This document shows positions 23,427-36,306 of a stretch of 64,000 nt of DNA, in pieces. Origin of the DNA: Osmia lignaria lignaria (Eukaryota; Arthropoda; Insecta; Hymenoptera; Megachilidae). A program made the position numbers and the translations under genes. Location of the stretch: contig NW_027478170.1 in the NCBI RefSeq assembly GCF_051020975.1, forward strand, positions 372,001-436,000, read 5' to 3'. The notes beneath the pieces were generated by a model. The model was not told the DNA's origin. It saw only the letters and a list, made by a program, of their open reading frames with translations, and did not search any database. Each line of letters starts with the position of its first letter. Positions within the stretch are counted from its first letter, which is position 1.

Positions 23427-25680
23427 TTGCAGATTTATCTCAAGGGAAGGGTCCTGATGGACATATTTCGAGATATTTCTTCCTCTTGTTGTTCTTCTTC
23501 TGCACAGCTAAACTGGAAGTGGCATTTCCAGCTCGCAATCGTGCAGAGTTATCTCAAAGAAAGGGGCCACGGTGTTTCTGTATCTCTATTATGTTGGTGC
23601 GGCTTCGGAACTTTTAAATATCTTGATATATCTCGAGAACTACGCATCTGATCGAAAAATATCATAGAACATAAAAAGTAGGAAACTTAATTCTCTACAA
23701 AAAAGGTCTCTTAGCATTTCGCCATAGCTCGCTTCGTTTCCGAGATATTTGCAGATTTATCTCAAGGGAAGGGGCCTGTCGGACATATTTCGAGATATTT
23801 CTTCTTCTTGTTGTTCTTCTTCTGCACAGCTAAGCTGGAAGTGGCATTAGCGGCTCGCACTAGTGCAGAGTTATCTCAAAGAAAGGGGCCACGGTGTTTC
23901 TGTATCTCTATTATGTTGGTGCGGCTTCGGAACTTTTAAATATCTCGATATATCGCGAAAACTACGCTTCTGATCAAAAAATATCATAGAACATAAATTG
24001 TAGGAAACATAATTCTCTACAAAAAACGTCTCTTAACATTTTGCCATAGCTCGCTTCGTTTCCGAGATATTTGCAGATTTATCTCAAGGGAAGGGGCCTG
24101 ACGGACATATTTCGAGATATTTCTTCTTCTTGTTGTTCTTCTTCTGCACAGCTAAGCTGGAAGTGGCATTTGCGGCTCGCACTAGTGCAGAGTTATCTCA
24201 AAGAAAGGGGCCACGGTGTTTCTGTATCCCTATTATGTTGGTGCGGCTTCGGAACTTTTAAATATCTCGATATATCTCGAAAACTACGCTTCTGATCAAA
24301 AAATATCATAGAACATAAATTGTAGGAAACATAATTCTCTACAAAAAACGTCTCTCAACATTTTGCCATAGCTCGCTTCGTTTCCGAGATATTTGCAGAT
24401 TCAGCTCAAAGGAACTGGCCTGACGGACATATTTCGAGATATTTCTTCTTCTTGTTGTTCTTCTTCTGCACAGCTAAGCTGGAAGTGGCATTTGCAGCTC
24501 GCAATAGTGCAGAGTTATCGCAAAGAAAGGGGCCACGGTGTTTCTGTATCTCTATTATGTTGGTGCGGCTACGGAACTTTTAAATATCTTGATATATCTC
24601 GAGAACTACGCATCTGATCAAAAAATATCATAGAACATAAAAAGTAGGAAACCTAATTTTCTACAAAAAAGGTCTCTGAACATTTTGCCGTAGCTCGCTT
24701 CGTTTCCGAGATATTTGCAGATTTATCTCAAGGGAAGGGGCCTGACGGACATATTTCGAGATATTTCTTCTTCTTGTTGTTCTTCTTCTGCACAGCTAAG
24801 CTGGAAGTGGCATTTGCGGCTCGCACTAGTGCAGAGTTATCTCAAAGAAAGGGGCCACGGTGTTTCTGTACCTCTATTATGTTGGTGCAGCTTCGGAGCT
24901 TTTAAATATCTTGATATATCTCGAGAACTACGCATCTGATCAAAAAATATCATAGAACATAAAAAGTAGGAAACCTAATTCTCTACAAAAAAGGTCTCTT
25001 AACGTTTTGCAATAGCTCGCTTCGTTTCCGAGATATTTGCAGATTTATCTCAAGGGAGGGGTCCTGACGGACATATTTCGTGATATTTCTTCTTCTTGTT
25101 GTTCTTCTTCTGCACAGCTAAACTGGAAGTGGCATTTCCAGCTCGCAATAGTGCAGAGTTATCCCAAAGAAAGGGGCCACGCTGTTTCTGTATCTCTATT
25201 ATGTTGGTGCGGCTTCGGAACTTTTAAATATCTCGATATATCTTGAAAACTACGCTTCTGATCAAAAAATATCATAGAACATAAATTGTAGGAAACAGAA
25301 TTCTCTACAAAAAAGGTCTCTTAACATTTTGCCATAGCTCGCTTCGTTTCCGAGATATTTGCAGATTTATCTCAAGGGAAGGGTCCTGATGGACATATTT
25401 CGAGATATTTCTTCTTCTTGTTGTTCTTCTTCTGCACAGCTAAACTGGAAGTGGCATTTCCAGCTCGCAATCGTGCAGAGTTATCTCAAAGAAAGGGGCC
25501 ACGGTGTTTCTGTATCTCTATGATGTTGGTGCGGCTTCGGAACTTTTAAATATCTTGATATATCTCGAGAACTACGCCTCTGATCGAAAAATATCATAGA
25601 ACATAAAAAGTAGGAAACTTAATTCTCTACAAAAAAGGTCTCTTAACATTTTGCCATAGCTCGCTTCGTTTCCGAGATAT
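23427..25680. repeat. Domain 2 nine-unit repeat, shorter copy 2 (seven units)
   Basis: Order R-T-L-M-F-G-R, with one M-F-G trio where copy 1 has two. The final R unit (25359) has ATGATGTTGG and CGCCTCTGATCGAAAA and adjoins the domain 3 cassette. Copy number of the inner trio therefore varies between adjacent higher-order copies. Confidence 0.85.
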
Positions 25681-28600
25681 TTGCAGATGTATCTCAAGGG
25701 AAGGGGCCTGACGGACATATTTCGAGATATTTCTTCTTCTTGTTGTTCTTCTTCTGCACAGCTAAGCTGGAAGTGGCATTTGCAGGTCGCAATAGTGCAG
25801 AGTTATCTCAAAGAAAGGGGCCACGGTGTTTCTGTATCTCTATTACGTTGGTGCGGCTTCGGAACTTTTAAATATCTCGATATATCTCGAAAACTACGCT
25901 TCTGATCAAAAAATATCAGAGAACGTAAATTGTAGGAAAGATAATTCTGTACAAAAAAGGTCTCTTAACATTTTGCCATAGCTCGCTTCGTTTCCGAGAT
26001 ATTTGCAGATTTATCTCAAGGGAAGGGGCCTGACGGACATATTTCGAGATATTTCTTCTTCTTGTTGTTCTTCTTCTGCACAGCTAAGCTGGAAGTGGCA
26101 TTTGCAGTTCGCAATAGTGCAGAGTTATCTCAAAGAAAGGGGCCACGGTGTTTCTGTATCTCTATTATGTTGGTGCGGCTTCGGAACTTTTAAATATCTT
26201 GATATATCTCGAGAACTACGCATCTGATCAAAAAATATCGTAGAACATAAAAAGTAGGAAACTTAATTCTCTACAAATAAGGTCTCTTAACATTTTGCCA
26301 TAGCTCGCTTGGTTTCCGAGATATTTGCAGATTTATCTCAAGGGAAGGGGCCTGACGGACATATTTCGAGATATTTCTTCTTCTTGTTGTTCTTCTTCTG
26401 CACAGCTAAGCTGGAAGTGGCATTTGCAGCTCGCAATAGTGCAGAGTTACCTCAAAGAAACGGGCCACGGTGTTTCTGTATCTCTATTATGTTGGTGCCG
26501 CTTCGGAACTTTTAAATATCTGGATATATCTCGAGAACTACGCATCTGATCAAAAAATATCATAGAACATAAAAAGTAGGAAACTTAATTCTCTACAAAA
26601 AAGGTCTCTTAACATTTTGCCATAGCTCACTTCGTTTCCGAGATATTTGCAGATTTATCTCAAGGGAAGGGGTCTGACGGACATATTTCGAGATATTTCT
26701 TCTTCTTGTTGTTCTTCTTCTGCACAGCTAAGCTGGAAGTGGCATTTGCAGCTCGCAGTAGTGCAGAGTTATCTCAAAGAAAGGGGCCACGGTGTTTCTG
26801 TATCTCTATTATGTTGGTGCGGCTTCGGAACTTTTAAATATCTTGATATATCTCGAGAACTACGCATCTGATCAAAAAATATCATAGAACATAAAAAGTA
26901 GGAAACTTAATTCTCTACAAAAAAGGTCTCTTAACATTTTGCCATAGCTCGCTTCGTTTCCGAGATATTTGCAGATGTATCCCAATGGAAGGGGCCTGAC
27001 GGGCATATTTCGAGATATTTCTTCTTCTTGTTGTTCTTCTTCTGCACAGCTAAGCTGGAAGTGGCATTTGCAGCGCGCAATAGTGCAGAGTTATCTCAAA
27101 GAAAGGGGCCACGGTGTTTCTGTATCTCTATTATGTTGGTGCGGCTTCGGAACTTTTAAATATCTTGATATATCTCGAGAACTACGCATCCGATCAAAAA
27201 ATATCATAGAACATAAAAAGTAGGAAACTTAATTCTCTACAAAAAAGGTCTCTCAACATTTTGCCGTAGCTCGCTTCGTTTCCGAGATATTTGCAGATAT
27301 ATCTCAAGGGAAGGGGCCTGACAGACATATTTCGAGATATTTCTTCTTCTTGTTGTTCTTCTTCTGCACAGCTAAACTGGAAGTGGCATTTGCAGCTCGC
27401 AATAGTGCAGAGTTATCTCAAAGAAAGGGGCCACGGTGTTTCTGTATCTCTATTATGTTGGTGCGGCTTCGGAACTTTTAAATATCTCGATATATCTCGA
27501 AAACTACGCTTCTGATCAAAAAATATCATAGAACATAAATTGTAGGAAACATAATTCTCTACAAAAAACGTCTCTTAACATTTTGCCATAGCTCGCTTCG
27601 TTTCCGAGATATTTGCAGATTCAGCTCAAAGGAACTGGCCTGACGGACATATTTCGAGATATTTCTTCTTCTTGTTGGTCTTCCTCTGCACAGCTAAGCT
27701 GGAAGTGGCATTTGCAGCTCGCAATAGTGCAGAGTTATCTCAAAGAAAGGGGCCACGGTGTTTCTGTATCTCTATTATGTTGGTGCGGCTTCGGAACTTT
27801 TAAATATCTCGATATATCTCGAGAACTACGCATCCGATCAAAAAATATCATAGAACATAAATTGTAGGAAACATAATTCTCTACAAAAAAGGTCTCTCAA
27901 CATTTTGCCATAGCTCGCTTGGTTTCCGAGATATTTGCAGATATATCTCAAGGGAAGGGGCCTGACAGACATATTTCGAGATATTTCTTCTTCATGTTGT
28001 TCTTCTTCTGCACAGCTAAGCTGGAAGTGGCATTTGCGGCTCGCACTAGCGCAGAGTTATCTCAAAGAATGGGGCCACGGTGTTTCTGTATCTCTATTAT
28101 GTTGGTGCGGCTTCGGAACTTTTAAATATCTCGATATATCTCGAGAACTACGCATCTGATCAAAAAATATCATAAAACATAAAAAGTAGGAAACTTAATT
28201 CTCTACAAAAAAGGTCTCTTAACATTTTGCCATAGCTCGCTTCGTTTCCGAGATATTTGCAGATTTATCTCAAGGGAAGGGGTCTGACGGACATATTTCG
28301 AGATATTTCTTCTTCTTGTTGTTCTTCTTCTGCACAGCTAAGCTGGAAGTGGCATTTGCGGCTCGCACTAGTGCAGAGTTATCTCAAAGAAAGGGGCCAC
28401 GGTGTTTCTGTATCTCTATTATGTTGGTGCGGCTTCGGAACTTTTAAATATCTCGATATATCTCGAAAACTACGCTTCTGATCAAAAAATATCATAGAAC
28501 ATAAATTGTAGGAAACATAATTCTCTACAAAAAACGTCTCTTAACATTTTGCCATAGCTCGCTTCGTTTCCGAGATATTTGCAGATTCAGCTCAAAGGAA

Positions 28601-28900
28601 CTGGCCTGACGGACATATTTCGAGATATTTCTTCTTCTTGTTGTTCTTCCTCTGCACAGCTAAGCTGGAAGTGGCATTTGCAGCTCGCAATAGTGCAGAG
28701 TTATCTCAAAGAAAGGGGCCACGGTGTTGCTGTATCTCTATTATGTTGGTGCGGCTTCGGAACTTTTAAATATCTTGATATATCTCGAGAACTACGCCTC
28801 TGATCGAAAAATATCATAGAACATAAAAAGTAGGAAACTTAATTCTCTACAAAAAAGGCCTCCTAACATTTTGCCATAGCTCGCTTCGTTTCCGAGATAT
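25681..28900. repeat. Array domain 3: ten-unit repeat (3220 bp), copy 1
   Basis: Order: g (CAGATGTATC, GCAGGTCGC, ATCAGAGAACG tail), c, d (GAAACGGGCC), e, a GGGCATATTT/GCAGCGCGC unit, a GACAGACAT/AAACTGG unit, a TTGGTCTTCC unit, a TCATGTTG/GAATGGGG unit, an L-like unit and a GATTCAGCTC unit. The next 2.6 kb repeat this, less two units. Confidence 0.9.
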
Positions 28901-31476
28901 TTGCAGATGTATCTCAAGGGAAGGGGCCTGACGGACATATTTCGAGATATTTCTTCTTCTTGTTGTTCTTCTTCTGCACAGCTAAGCTGGAAGTGGCATT
29001 TGCAGGTCGCAATAGTGCAGAGTTATCTCAAAGAAAGGGGCCACGGTGTTTCTGTATCTCTATTACGTTGGTGCGGCTTCGGAACTTTTAAATATCTCGA
29101 TATATCTCGAAAACTACGCTTCTGATGAAAAAATATCAGAGAACGTAAATTGTAGGAAAGATAATTCTGTACAAAAAAGGTCTCTTAACATTTTGCCATA
29201 GCTCGCTTCGTTTCCGAGATATTTGCAGATTTATCTCAAGGGAAGGGGCCTGACGGACATATTTCGAGATATTTCTTCTTCTTGTTGTTCTTCTTCTGCA
29301 CAGCTAAGCTGGAAGTGGCATTTGCAGTTCGCAATAGTGCAGAGTTATCTCAAAGAAAGGGGCCACGGTGTTTCTGTATCTCTATTATGTTGGTGCGGCT
29401 TCGGAACTTTTAAATATCTTGATATATCTCGAGAACTACGCATCTGATCAAAAAATATCGTAGAACATAAAAAGTAGGAAACTTAATTCTCTACAAATAA
29501 GGTCTCTTAACATTTTGCCATAGCTCGCTTGGTTTCCGAGATATTTGCAGATTTATCTCAAGGGAAGGGGCCTGACGGACATATTTCGAGATATTTCTTC
29601 TTCTTGTTGTTCTTCTTCTGCACAGCTAAGCTGGAAGTGGCATTTGCAGCTCGCAATAGTGCAGAGTTACCTCAAAGAAACGGGCCACGGTGTTTCTGTA
29701 TCTCTATTATGTTGGTGCCGCTTCGGAACTTTTAAATATCTGGATATATCTCGAGAACTACGCATCTGATCAAAAAATATCATAGAACATAAAAAGTAGG
29801 AAACTTAATTCTCTACAAAAAAGGTCTCTTAACATTTTGCCATAGCTCACTTCGTTTCCGAGATATTTGCAGATTTATCTCAAGGGAAGGGGTCTGACGG
29901 ACATATTTCGAGATATTTCTTCTTCTTGTTGTTCTTCTTCTGCACAGCTAAGCTGGAAGTGGCATTTGCAGCTCGCAGTAGTGCAGAGTTATCTCAAAGA
30001 AAGGGGCCACGGTGTTTCTGTATCTCTATTATGTTGGTGCGGCTTCGGAACTTTTAAATATCTTGATATATCTCGAGAACTACGCATCTGATCAAAAAAT
30101 ATCATAGAACATAAAAAGTAGGAAACTTAATTCTCTACAAAAAAGGTCTCTTAACATTTTGCCATAGCTCGCTTCGTTTCCGAGATATTTGCAGATGTAT
30201 CTCAATGGAAGGGGCCTGACGGGCATATTTCGAGATATTTCTTCTTCTTGTTGTTCTTCTTCTGCACAGCTAAGCTGGAAGTGGCATTTGCAGCGCGCAA
30301 TAGTGCAGAGTTATCTCAAAGAAAGGGGCCACGGTGTTTCTGTATCTCTATTATGTTGGTGCGGCTTCGGAACTTTTAAATATCTTGATATATCTCGAGA
30401 ACTACGCATCCGATCAAAAAATATCATAGAACATAAAAAGTAGGAAACTTAATTCTCTACAAAAAAGGTCTCTCAACATTTTGCCGTAGCTCGCTTCGTT
30501 TCCGAGATATTTGCAGATATATCTCAAGGGAAGGGGCCTGACAGACATATTTCGAGATATTTCTTCTTCTTGTTGTTCTTCTTCTGCACAGCTAAACTGG
30601 AAGTGGCATTTGCAGCTCGCAATAGTGCAGAGTTATCTCAAAGAAAGGGGCCACGGTGTTTCTGTATCTCTATTATGTTGGTGCGGCTTCGGAACTTTTA
30701 AATATCTCGATATATCTCGAAAACTACGCTTCTGATCAAAAAATATCATAGAACATAAATTGTAGGAAACATAATTCTCTACAAAAAACGTCTCTTAACA
30801 TTTTGCCATAGCTCGCTTCGTTTCCGAGATATTTGCAGATTCAGCTCAAAGGAACTGGCCTGACGGACATATTTCGAGATATTTCTTCTTCTTGTTGGTC
30901 TTCCTCTGCACAGCTAAGCTGGAAGTGGCATTTGCAGCTCGCAATAGTGCAGAGTTATCTCAAAGAAAGGGGCCACGGTGTTTCTGTATCTCTATTATGT
31001 TGGTGCGGCTTCGGAACTTTTAAATATCTCGATATATCTCGAGAACTACGCATCTGATCAAAAAATATCATAAAACATAAAAAGTAGGAAACTTAATTCT
31101 CTACAAAAAAGGTCTCTTAACATTTTGCCATAGCTCGCTTCGTTTCCGAGATATTTGCAGATTCAGCTCAAAGGAACTGGCCTGACGGACATATTTCGAG
31201 ATATTTCTTCTTCTTGTTGTTCTTCCTCTGCACAGCTAAGCTGGAAGTGGCATTTGCAGCTCGCAATAGTGCAGAGTTATCTCAAAGAAAGGGGCCACGG
31301 TGTTTCTGTATCTCTATTATGTTGGTGCGGCTTCGGAACTTTTAAATATCTTGATATATCTCGAGAACTACGCCTCTGATCGAAAAATATCATAGAACAT
31401 AAAAAGTAGGAAACTTAATTCTCTACAAGAAAGGTCTCTTAACATTTTGCCATAGCTCGCTTCGTTTCCGAGATAT
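28901..31476. repeat. Domain 3 repeat, eight-unit version (2576 bp), copy 2
   Basis: The first seven units match copy 1 closely; one difference is CTGATGAAAAAA at about 29121. The TTGGTCTTCC unit is then followed by the tail ATCATAAAACATAAAAAG, which in copy 1 belongs to the TCATGTTG/GAATGGGG unit, and then directly by the GATTCAGCTC unit. Two units have been lost or gained at this junction. Confidence 0.9.
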
Positions 31477-33730
31477 TTGCAGATGTATCTCAAGGGAAGG
31501 GGCCTGACGGACATATTTCGAGATATTTCTTCTTCTTGTTGTTCTTCTTCTGCACAGCTAAGCTGGAAGTGGCATTTGCAGGTCGCAATAGTGCAGAGTT
31601 ATCTCAAAGAAAGGGGCCACGGTGTTTCTGTATCTCTATTACGTTGGTGCGGCTTCGGAACTTTTAAATATCTCGATATATCTCGAAAACTACGCTTCTG
31701 ATGAAAAAATATCAGAGAACGTAAATTGTAGGAAAGATAATTCTGTACAAAAAAGGTCTCTTAACATTTTGCCATAGCTCGCTTCGTTTCCGAGATATTT
31801 GCAGATTTATCTCAAGGGAAGGGGCCTGACGGACATATTTCGAGATATTTCTTCTTCTTGTTGTTCTTCTTCTGCACAGCTAAGCTGGAAGTGGCATTTG
31901 CAGTTCGCAATAGTGCAGAGTTATCTCAAAGAAAGGGGCCACGGTGTTTCTGTATCTCTATTATGTTGGTGCGGCTTCGGAACTTTTAAATATCTTGATA
32001 TATCTCGAGAACTACGCATCTGATCAAAAAATATCGTAGAACATAAAAAGTAGGAAACTTAATTCTCTACAAATAAGGTCTCTTAACATTTTGCCATAGC
32101 TCGCTTGGTTTCCGAGATATTTGCAGATTCATCTCAAGGGAAGGGGCCTGACGGACATATTTCGAGATATTTCTTCTTCTTGTTGTTCTTCTTCTGCACA
32201 GCTAAGCTGGAAGTGGCATTTGCAGCTCGCAATAGTGCAGAGTTACCTCAAAGAAACGGGCCACGGTGTTTCTGTATCTCTATTATGTTGGTGCCGCTTC
32301 GGAACTTTTAAATATCTGGATATATCTCGAGAACTACGCATCTGATCAAAAAATATCATAGAACATAAAAAGTAGGAAACTTAATTCTCTACAAAAAAGG
32401 TCTCTTAACATTTTGCCATAGCTCACTTCGTTTCCGAGATATTTGCAGATTTATCTCAAGGGAAGGGGTCTGACGGACATATTTCGAGATATTTCTTCTT
32501 CTTGTTGTTCTTCTTCTGCACAGCTAAGCTGGAAGTGGCATTTGCAGCTCGCAGTAGTGCAGAGTTATCTCAAAGAAAGGGGCCACTGTGTTTCTGTATC
32601 TCTATTATGTTGGTGCGGCTTCGGAACTTTTAAATATCTTGATATATCTCGAGAACTACGCATCTGATCAAAAAATATCATAGAACATAAAAAGTAGGAA
32701 ACTTAATTCTCTACAAAAAAGGTCTCTTAACATTTTGCCATAGCTCGCTTCGTTTCCGAGATATTTGCAGATGTATCTCAATGGAAGGGGCCTGACGGGC
32801 ATATTTCGAGATATTTCTTCTTCTTGTTGTTCTTCTTCTGCACAGCTAAGCTGGAAGTGGCATTTGCAGCGCGCAATAGTGCAGAGTTATCTCAAAGAAA
32901 GGGGCCACGGTGTTTCTGTATCTCTATTATGTTGGTGCGGCTTCGGAACTTTTAAATATCTTGATATATCTCGAGAACTACGCATCCGATCAAAAAATAT
33001 CATAGAACATAAAAAGTAGGAAACTTAATTCTCTACAGAAAAGGTCTCTCAACATTTTGCCGTAGCTCGCTTCGTTTCCGAGATATTTGCAGATATATCT
33101 CAAGGGAAGGGGCCTGACAGACATATTTCGAGATATTTCTTCTTCTTGTTGTTCTTCTTCTGCACAGCTAAACTGGAAGTGGCATTTGCAGCTCGCAATA
33201 GTGCAGAGTTATCTCAAAGAAAGGGGCCACGGTGTTTCTGTATCTCTATTATGTTGGTGCGGCTTCGGAACTTTTAAATATCTCGATATATCTCGAAAAC
33301 TACGCTTCTGATCAAAAAATATCATAGAACATAAATTGTAGGAAACATAATTCTCTACAAAAAACGTCTCTTAACATTTTGCCATAGCTCGCTTCGTTTC
33401 CGAGATATTTGCAGATTCAGCTCAAAGGAACTGGCCTGACGGACATATTTCGAGATATTTCTTCTTCTTGTTGGTCTTCCTCTGCACAGCTAAGCTGGAA
33501 GTGGCATTTGCAGCTCGCAATAGTGCAGAGTTATCTCAAAGAAAGGGGCCACGGTGTTTCTGTATCTCTATTATGTTGGTGCGGCTTCGGAACTTTTAAA
33601 TATCTCGATATATCTCGAGAACTACGCATCCGATCAAAAAATATCATAGAACATAAATTGTAGGAAACATAATTCTCTACAAAAAAGGTCTCTCAACATT
33701 TTGCCATAGCTCGCTTGGTTTCCGAGATAT
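31477..33730. repeat. Domain 3 repeat, copy 3 (seven units)
   Basis: This has the same first seven units as copies 1 and 2. Private changes include CAGATTCATC in the d unit (about 32123) and GGCCACTGTG in the e unit (about 32586). The next unit, at 33731, starts like the TCATGTTG unit but switches to domain 4 sequence. Confidence 0.9.
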
Positions 33731-34052
33731 TTGCAGATATATCTCAAGGGAAGGGGCCTGACAGACATATTTCGAGATATTTCTTCTTCATGTTGTTCTT
33801 CTTCTGCACAGCTAAGCTGGAAGTGGCATTTGCAGCTCGCAATAGTGCAGAGTTATCTCAAAGAAAGGGGCCACGGTGTTTCTGTATCTCTATTATGTTG
33901 GTGCGGCTTCGGAACTTTTAAATATCTTGATATATCTCGAGAACTACGCATCCGATCAAAAAATATCATAGAACATAAAAAGTAGGAAACTTAATTCTCT
34001 ACAAAAAAGGTCTCGCAACATTTTGCCATAGCTCGCTTCGTTTCCGAGATAT
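33731..34052. repeat. Chimeric unit at the domain 3/4 junction
   Basis: The left part (GATATATC, GACAGACAT, TCATGTTG) matches the unit at 27935. From GCAGCTCGCAATAG onward, including the CATCCGATC tail and TCTCGCAACATTTTG, it matches the unit at 35985. The crossover lies between about 33,791 and 33,835. Confidence 0.8.
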
Positions 34053-36306
34053 TTGCAGATATATCTCAAGGGAAGGGGCCTGACAGACATATTTCGAGAT
34101 ATTTCTTCTTCTTGTTGTTCTTCTTCTGCACAGCTAAGCTGGAAGTGGCATTTGCAGCTCGCAATAGTGCAGAGTTATCTCAAAGAAAGGGGCCACGGTG
34201 TTTCTGTATCTCTATTATGTTGGTGCGGCTTCGGAACTTTTAAATATCTTGATATATCTCGAGAACAACGCATCTGATCAAAAAATATCATAGAACATAA
34301 AAAGTAGGAAACTTAATTCTCTACAAAAAAGGTCTCTTAATATTTTGCCATAGCTCGCTTCGTTTCCGAGATATTTGCATATTTATCTCAAGGGAAGGGG
34401 CCTGACGGACATATTTCGAGATATTTCTTCTTCTTGTTGTTCTTCTTCTGCACAGCTAAGCTGGAAGTGGCATTTGCGGCTCGCACTAGCGCAGAGTTAT
34501 CTCAAAGAATGGGGCCACGGTGTTTCTGTATCTCTATTATGTTGGTGCGGCTTCGGAACTTTTAAATATCTCGATATATCTCGAGAACTACGCATCTGAT
34601 CAAAAAATATCATAAAACATAAAAAGTAGGAAACTTAATTCTCTACAAAAAAGGTCTCTTAACATTTTGCCATAGCTCGCTTCGTTTCCGAGATATTTGC
34701 AGATTTATCTCAAGGGAAGGGGTCTGACGGACATATTTCGAGATATTTCTTCTTCTTGTTGTTCTTCTTCTGCACAGCTAAGCTGGAAGTGGCATTTGCA
34801 GCTCGCAGTAGTGCAGAGTTATCTCAAAGAAAGGGGCCACGGTGTTTCTGTATCTCTATTATGTTGGTGCGGCTTCGGAACTTTTAAATATCTTGATATA
34901 TCTCGAGAACTACGCATCTGATCAAAAAATATCATAGAACATAAAAAGTAGGAAACTTAATTCTCTACAAAAAAGGTCTCTTAACATTTTGCCATAGCTC
35001 GCTTCGTTTCCGAGATATTTGCAGATTTATCTCAATGGAAGGGGCCTGACGGGCATATTTCGAGATATTTCTTCTTCTTGTTGTTCTTCTTCTGCACAGC
35101 TAAGCTGGAAGTGGCATTTGCGGCTCGCACTAGTGCAGAGTTATCTCAAAGAAAGGGGCCACGGTGTTTCTGTATCTCTATTATGTTGGTGCGGCTTCGG
35201 AACTTTTAAATATCTCGATATATCTCGAAAACTACGCTTCTGATCAAAAAATATCATAGAACATAAATTGTAGGAAACATAATTCTCTACAAAAAACGTC
35301 TCTTAACATTTTGCCATAGCTCGCTTCGTTTCCGAGATATTTGCAGATTCAGCTCAAAGGAACTGGCCTGACGGACATATTTCGAGATATTTCTTCTTCT
35401 TGTTGTTCTTCCTCTGCACAGCTAAGCTGGAAGTGGCATTTGCAGCTCGCAATAGTGCAGAGTTATCTCAAAGAAAGGGGCCACGGTGTTTCTGTATCTC
35501 TATTATGTTGGTGCGGCTTCGGAACTTTTAAATATCTTGGTATATCTCGAGAACTACGCATCTGATCAAAAAATATCATAGAACATAAAAAGTAGGAAAC
35601 TTAATTCTCTACAAAAAAGGTCTCTTAACATTTTGCCATAGCTCGCTTCGTTTCCGAGATATTTGCAGATTTATCTCAAGGGAAGGGGCCTGACGGACAT
35701 ATTTCGAGATATTTCTTCTTCTTGTTGTTCTTCTTCTGCGCAGCTAAGCTGGAAGTGGCATTTGCAGCTCGCAATAGTGCAGAGTTATCTCAAAGATAGG
35801 GGCCACGGTGTTTCTGTATCTCCATTATGTTGGTGCGGCTTCGGAACTTTTAAATATCTTGATATATCTCGAGAACTACACATCTGATCAAAAAATATCA
35901 TGGAACATAAAAAGTAGAAAACTTAATTCTCTACAGAAAAGGTCTCTTAACATTTTGCCATAGCTCGCTTCGTTTCCGAGATACTTGCCGATTTATCTCA
36001 AGGGAAGGGGCCTGACGGACATATTTCGAGATATTTCTTCTTCTTGTTGTTCTTCTTCTGCACAGCTAAGCTGGAAGTGGCATTTGCAGCTCGCAATAGT
36101 GCAGAGTTATCTCAAAGAAAGGGGCCACGGTGTTTCTGTATCTCTATTATGTTGGTGCGGCTTCGGAACTTTTAAATATCTTGATATATCTCGAGAACTA
36201 CGCATCCGATCAAAAAATATCATAGAACATAAAAAGTAGGAAACTTAATTCTCTACAAAAAAGGTCTCGCAACATTTTGCCATAGCTCGCTTCGTTTCCG
36301 AGATAT
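34053..36306. repeat. Array domain 4: seven-unit repeat (2254 bp), copy 1
   Basis: Order: a GAGAACAACGC unit, a TTGCATATTT/GAATGGGG unit, e, a CTCAATGG/GGGCAT/CACTAG unit, a GATTCAGCTC unit with CTTGGTATATC, a TCTGCGCAGC/GATAGGGG unit, and a GATACTTGCCG unit. The next copy matches the first five closely. Confidence 0.9.

Noticed and set aside
26969..27223. 84-codon extensions of the + strand frame (for example 26969, 27613, 38561)
   Set aside because: They arise from a single CTGATC to CCGATC change that removes the TGA; the added ten codons are ordinary satellite tail.
29118..29140. Hammerhead ribozyme core, suggested by CTGATGA in one unit
   Set aside because: CTGATGA is a private variant (also at about 31697) of the usual CTGATCA. 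A GAAA with flanking complementary stems in the right order is not evident, so it is not a conserved satellite ribozyme.
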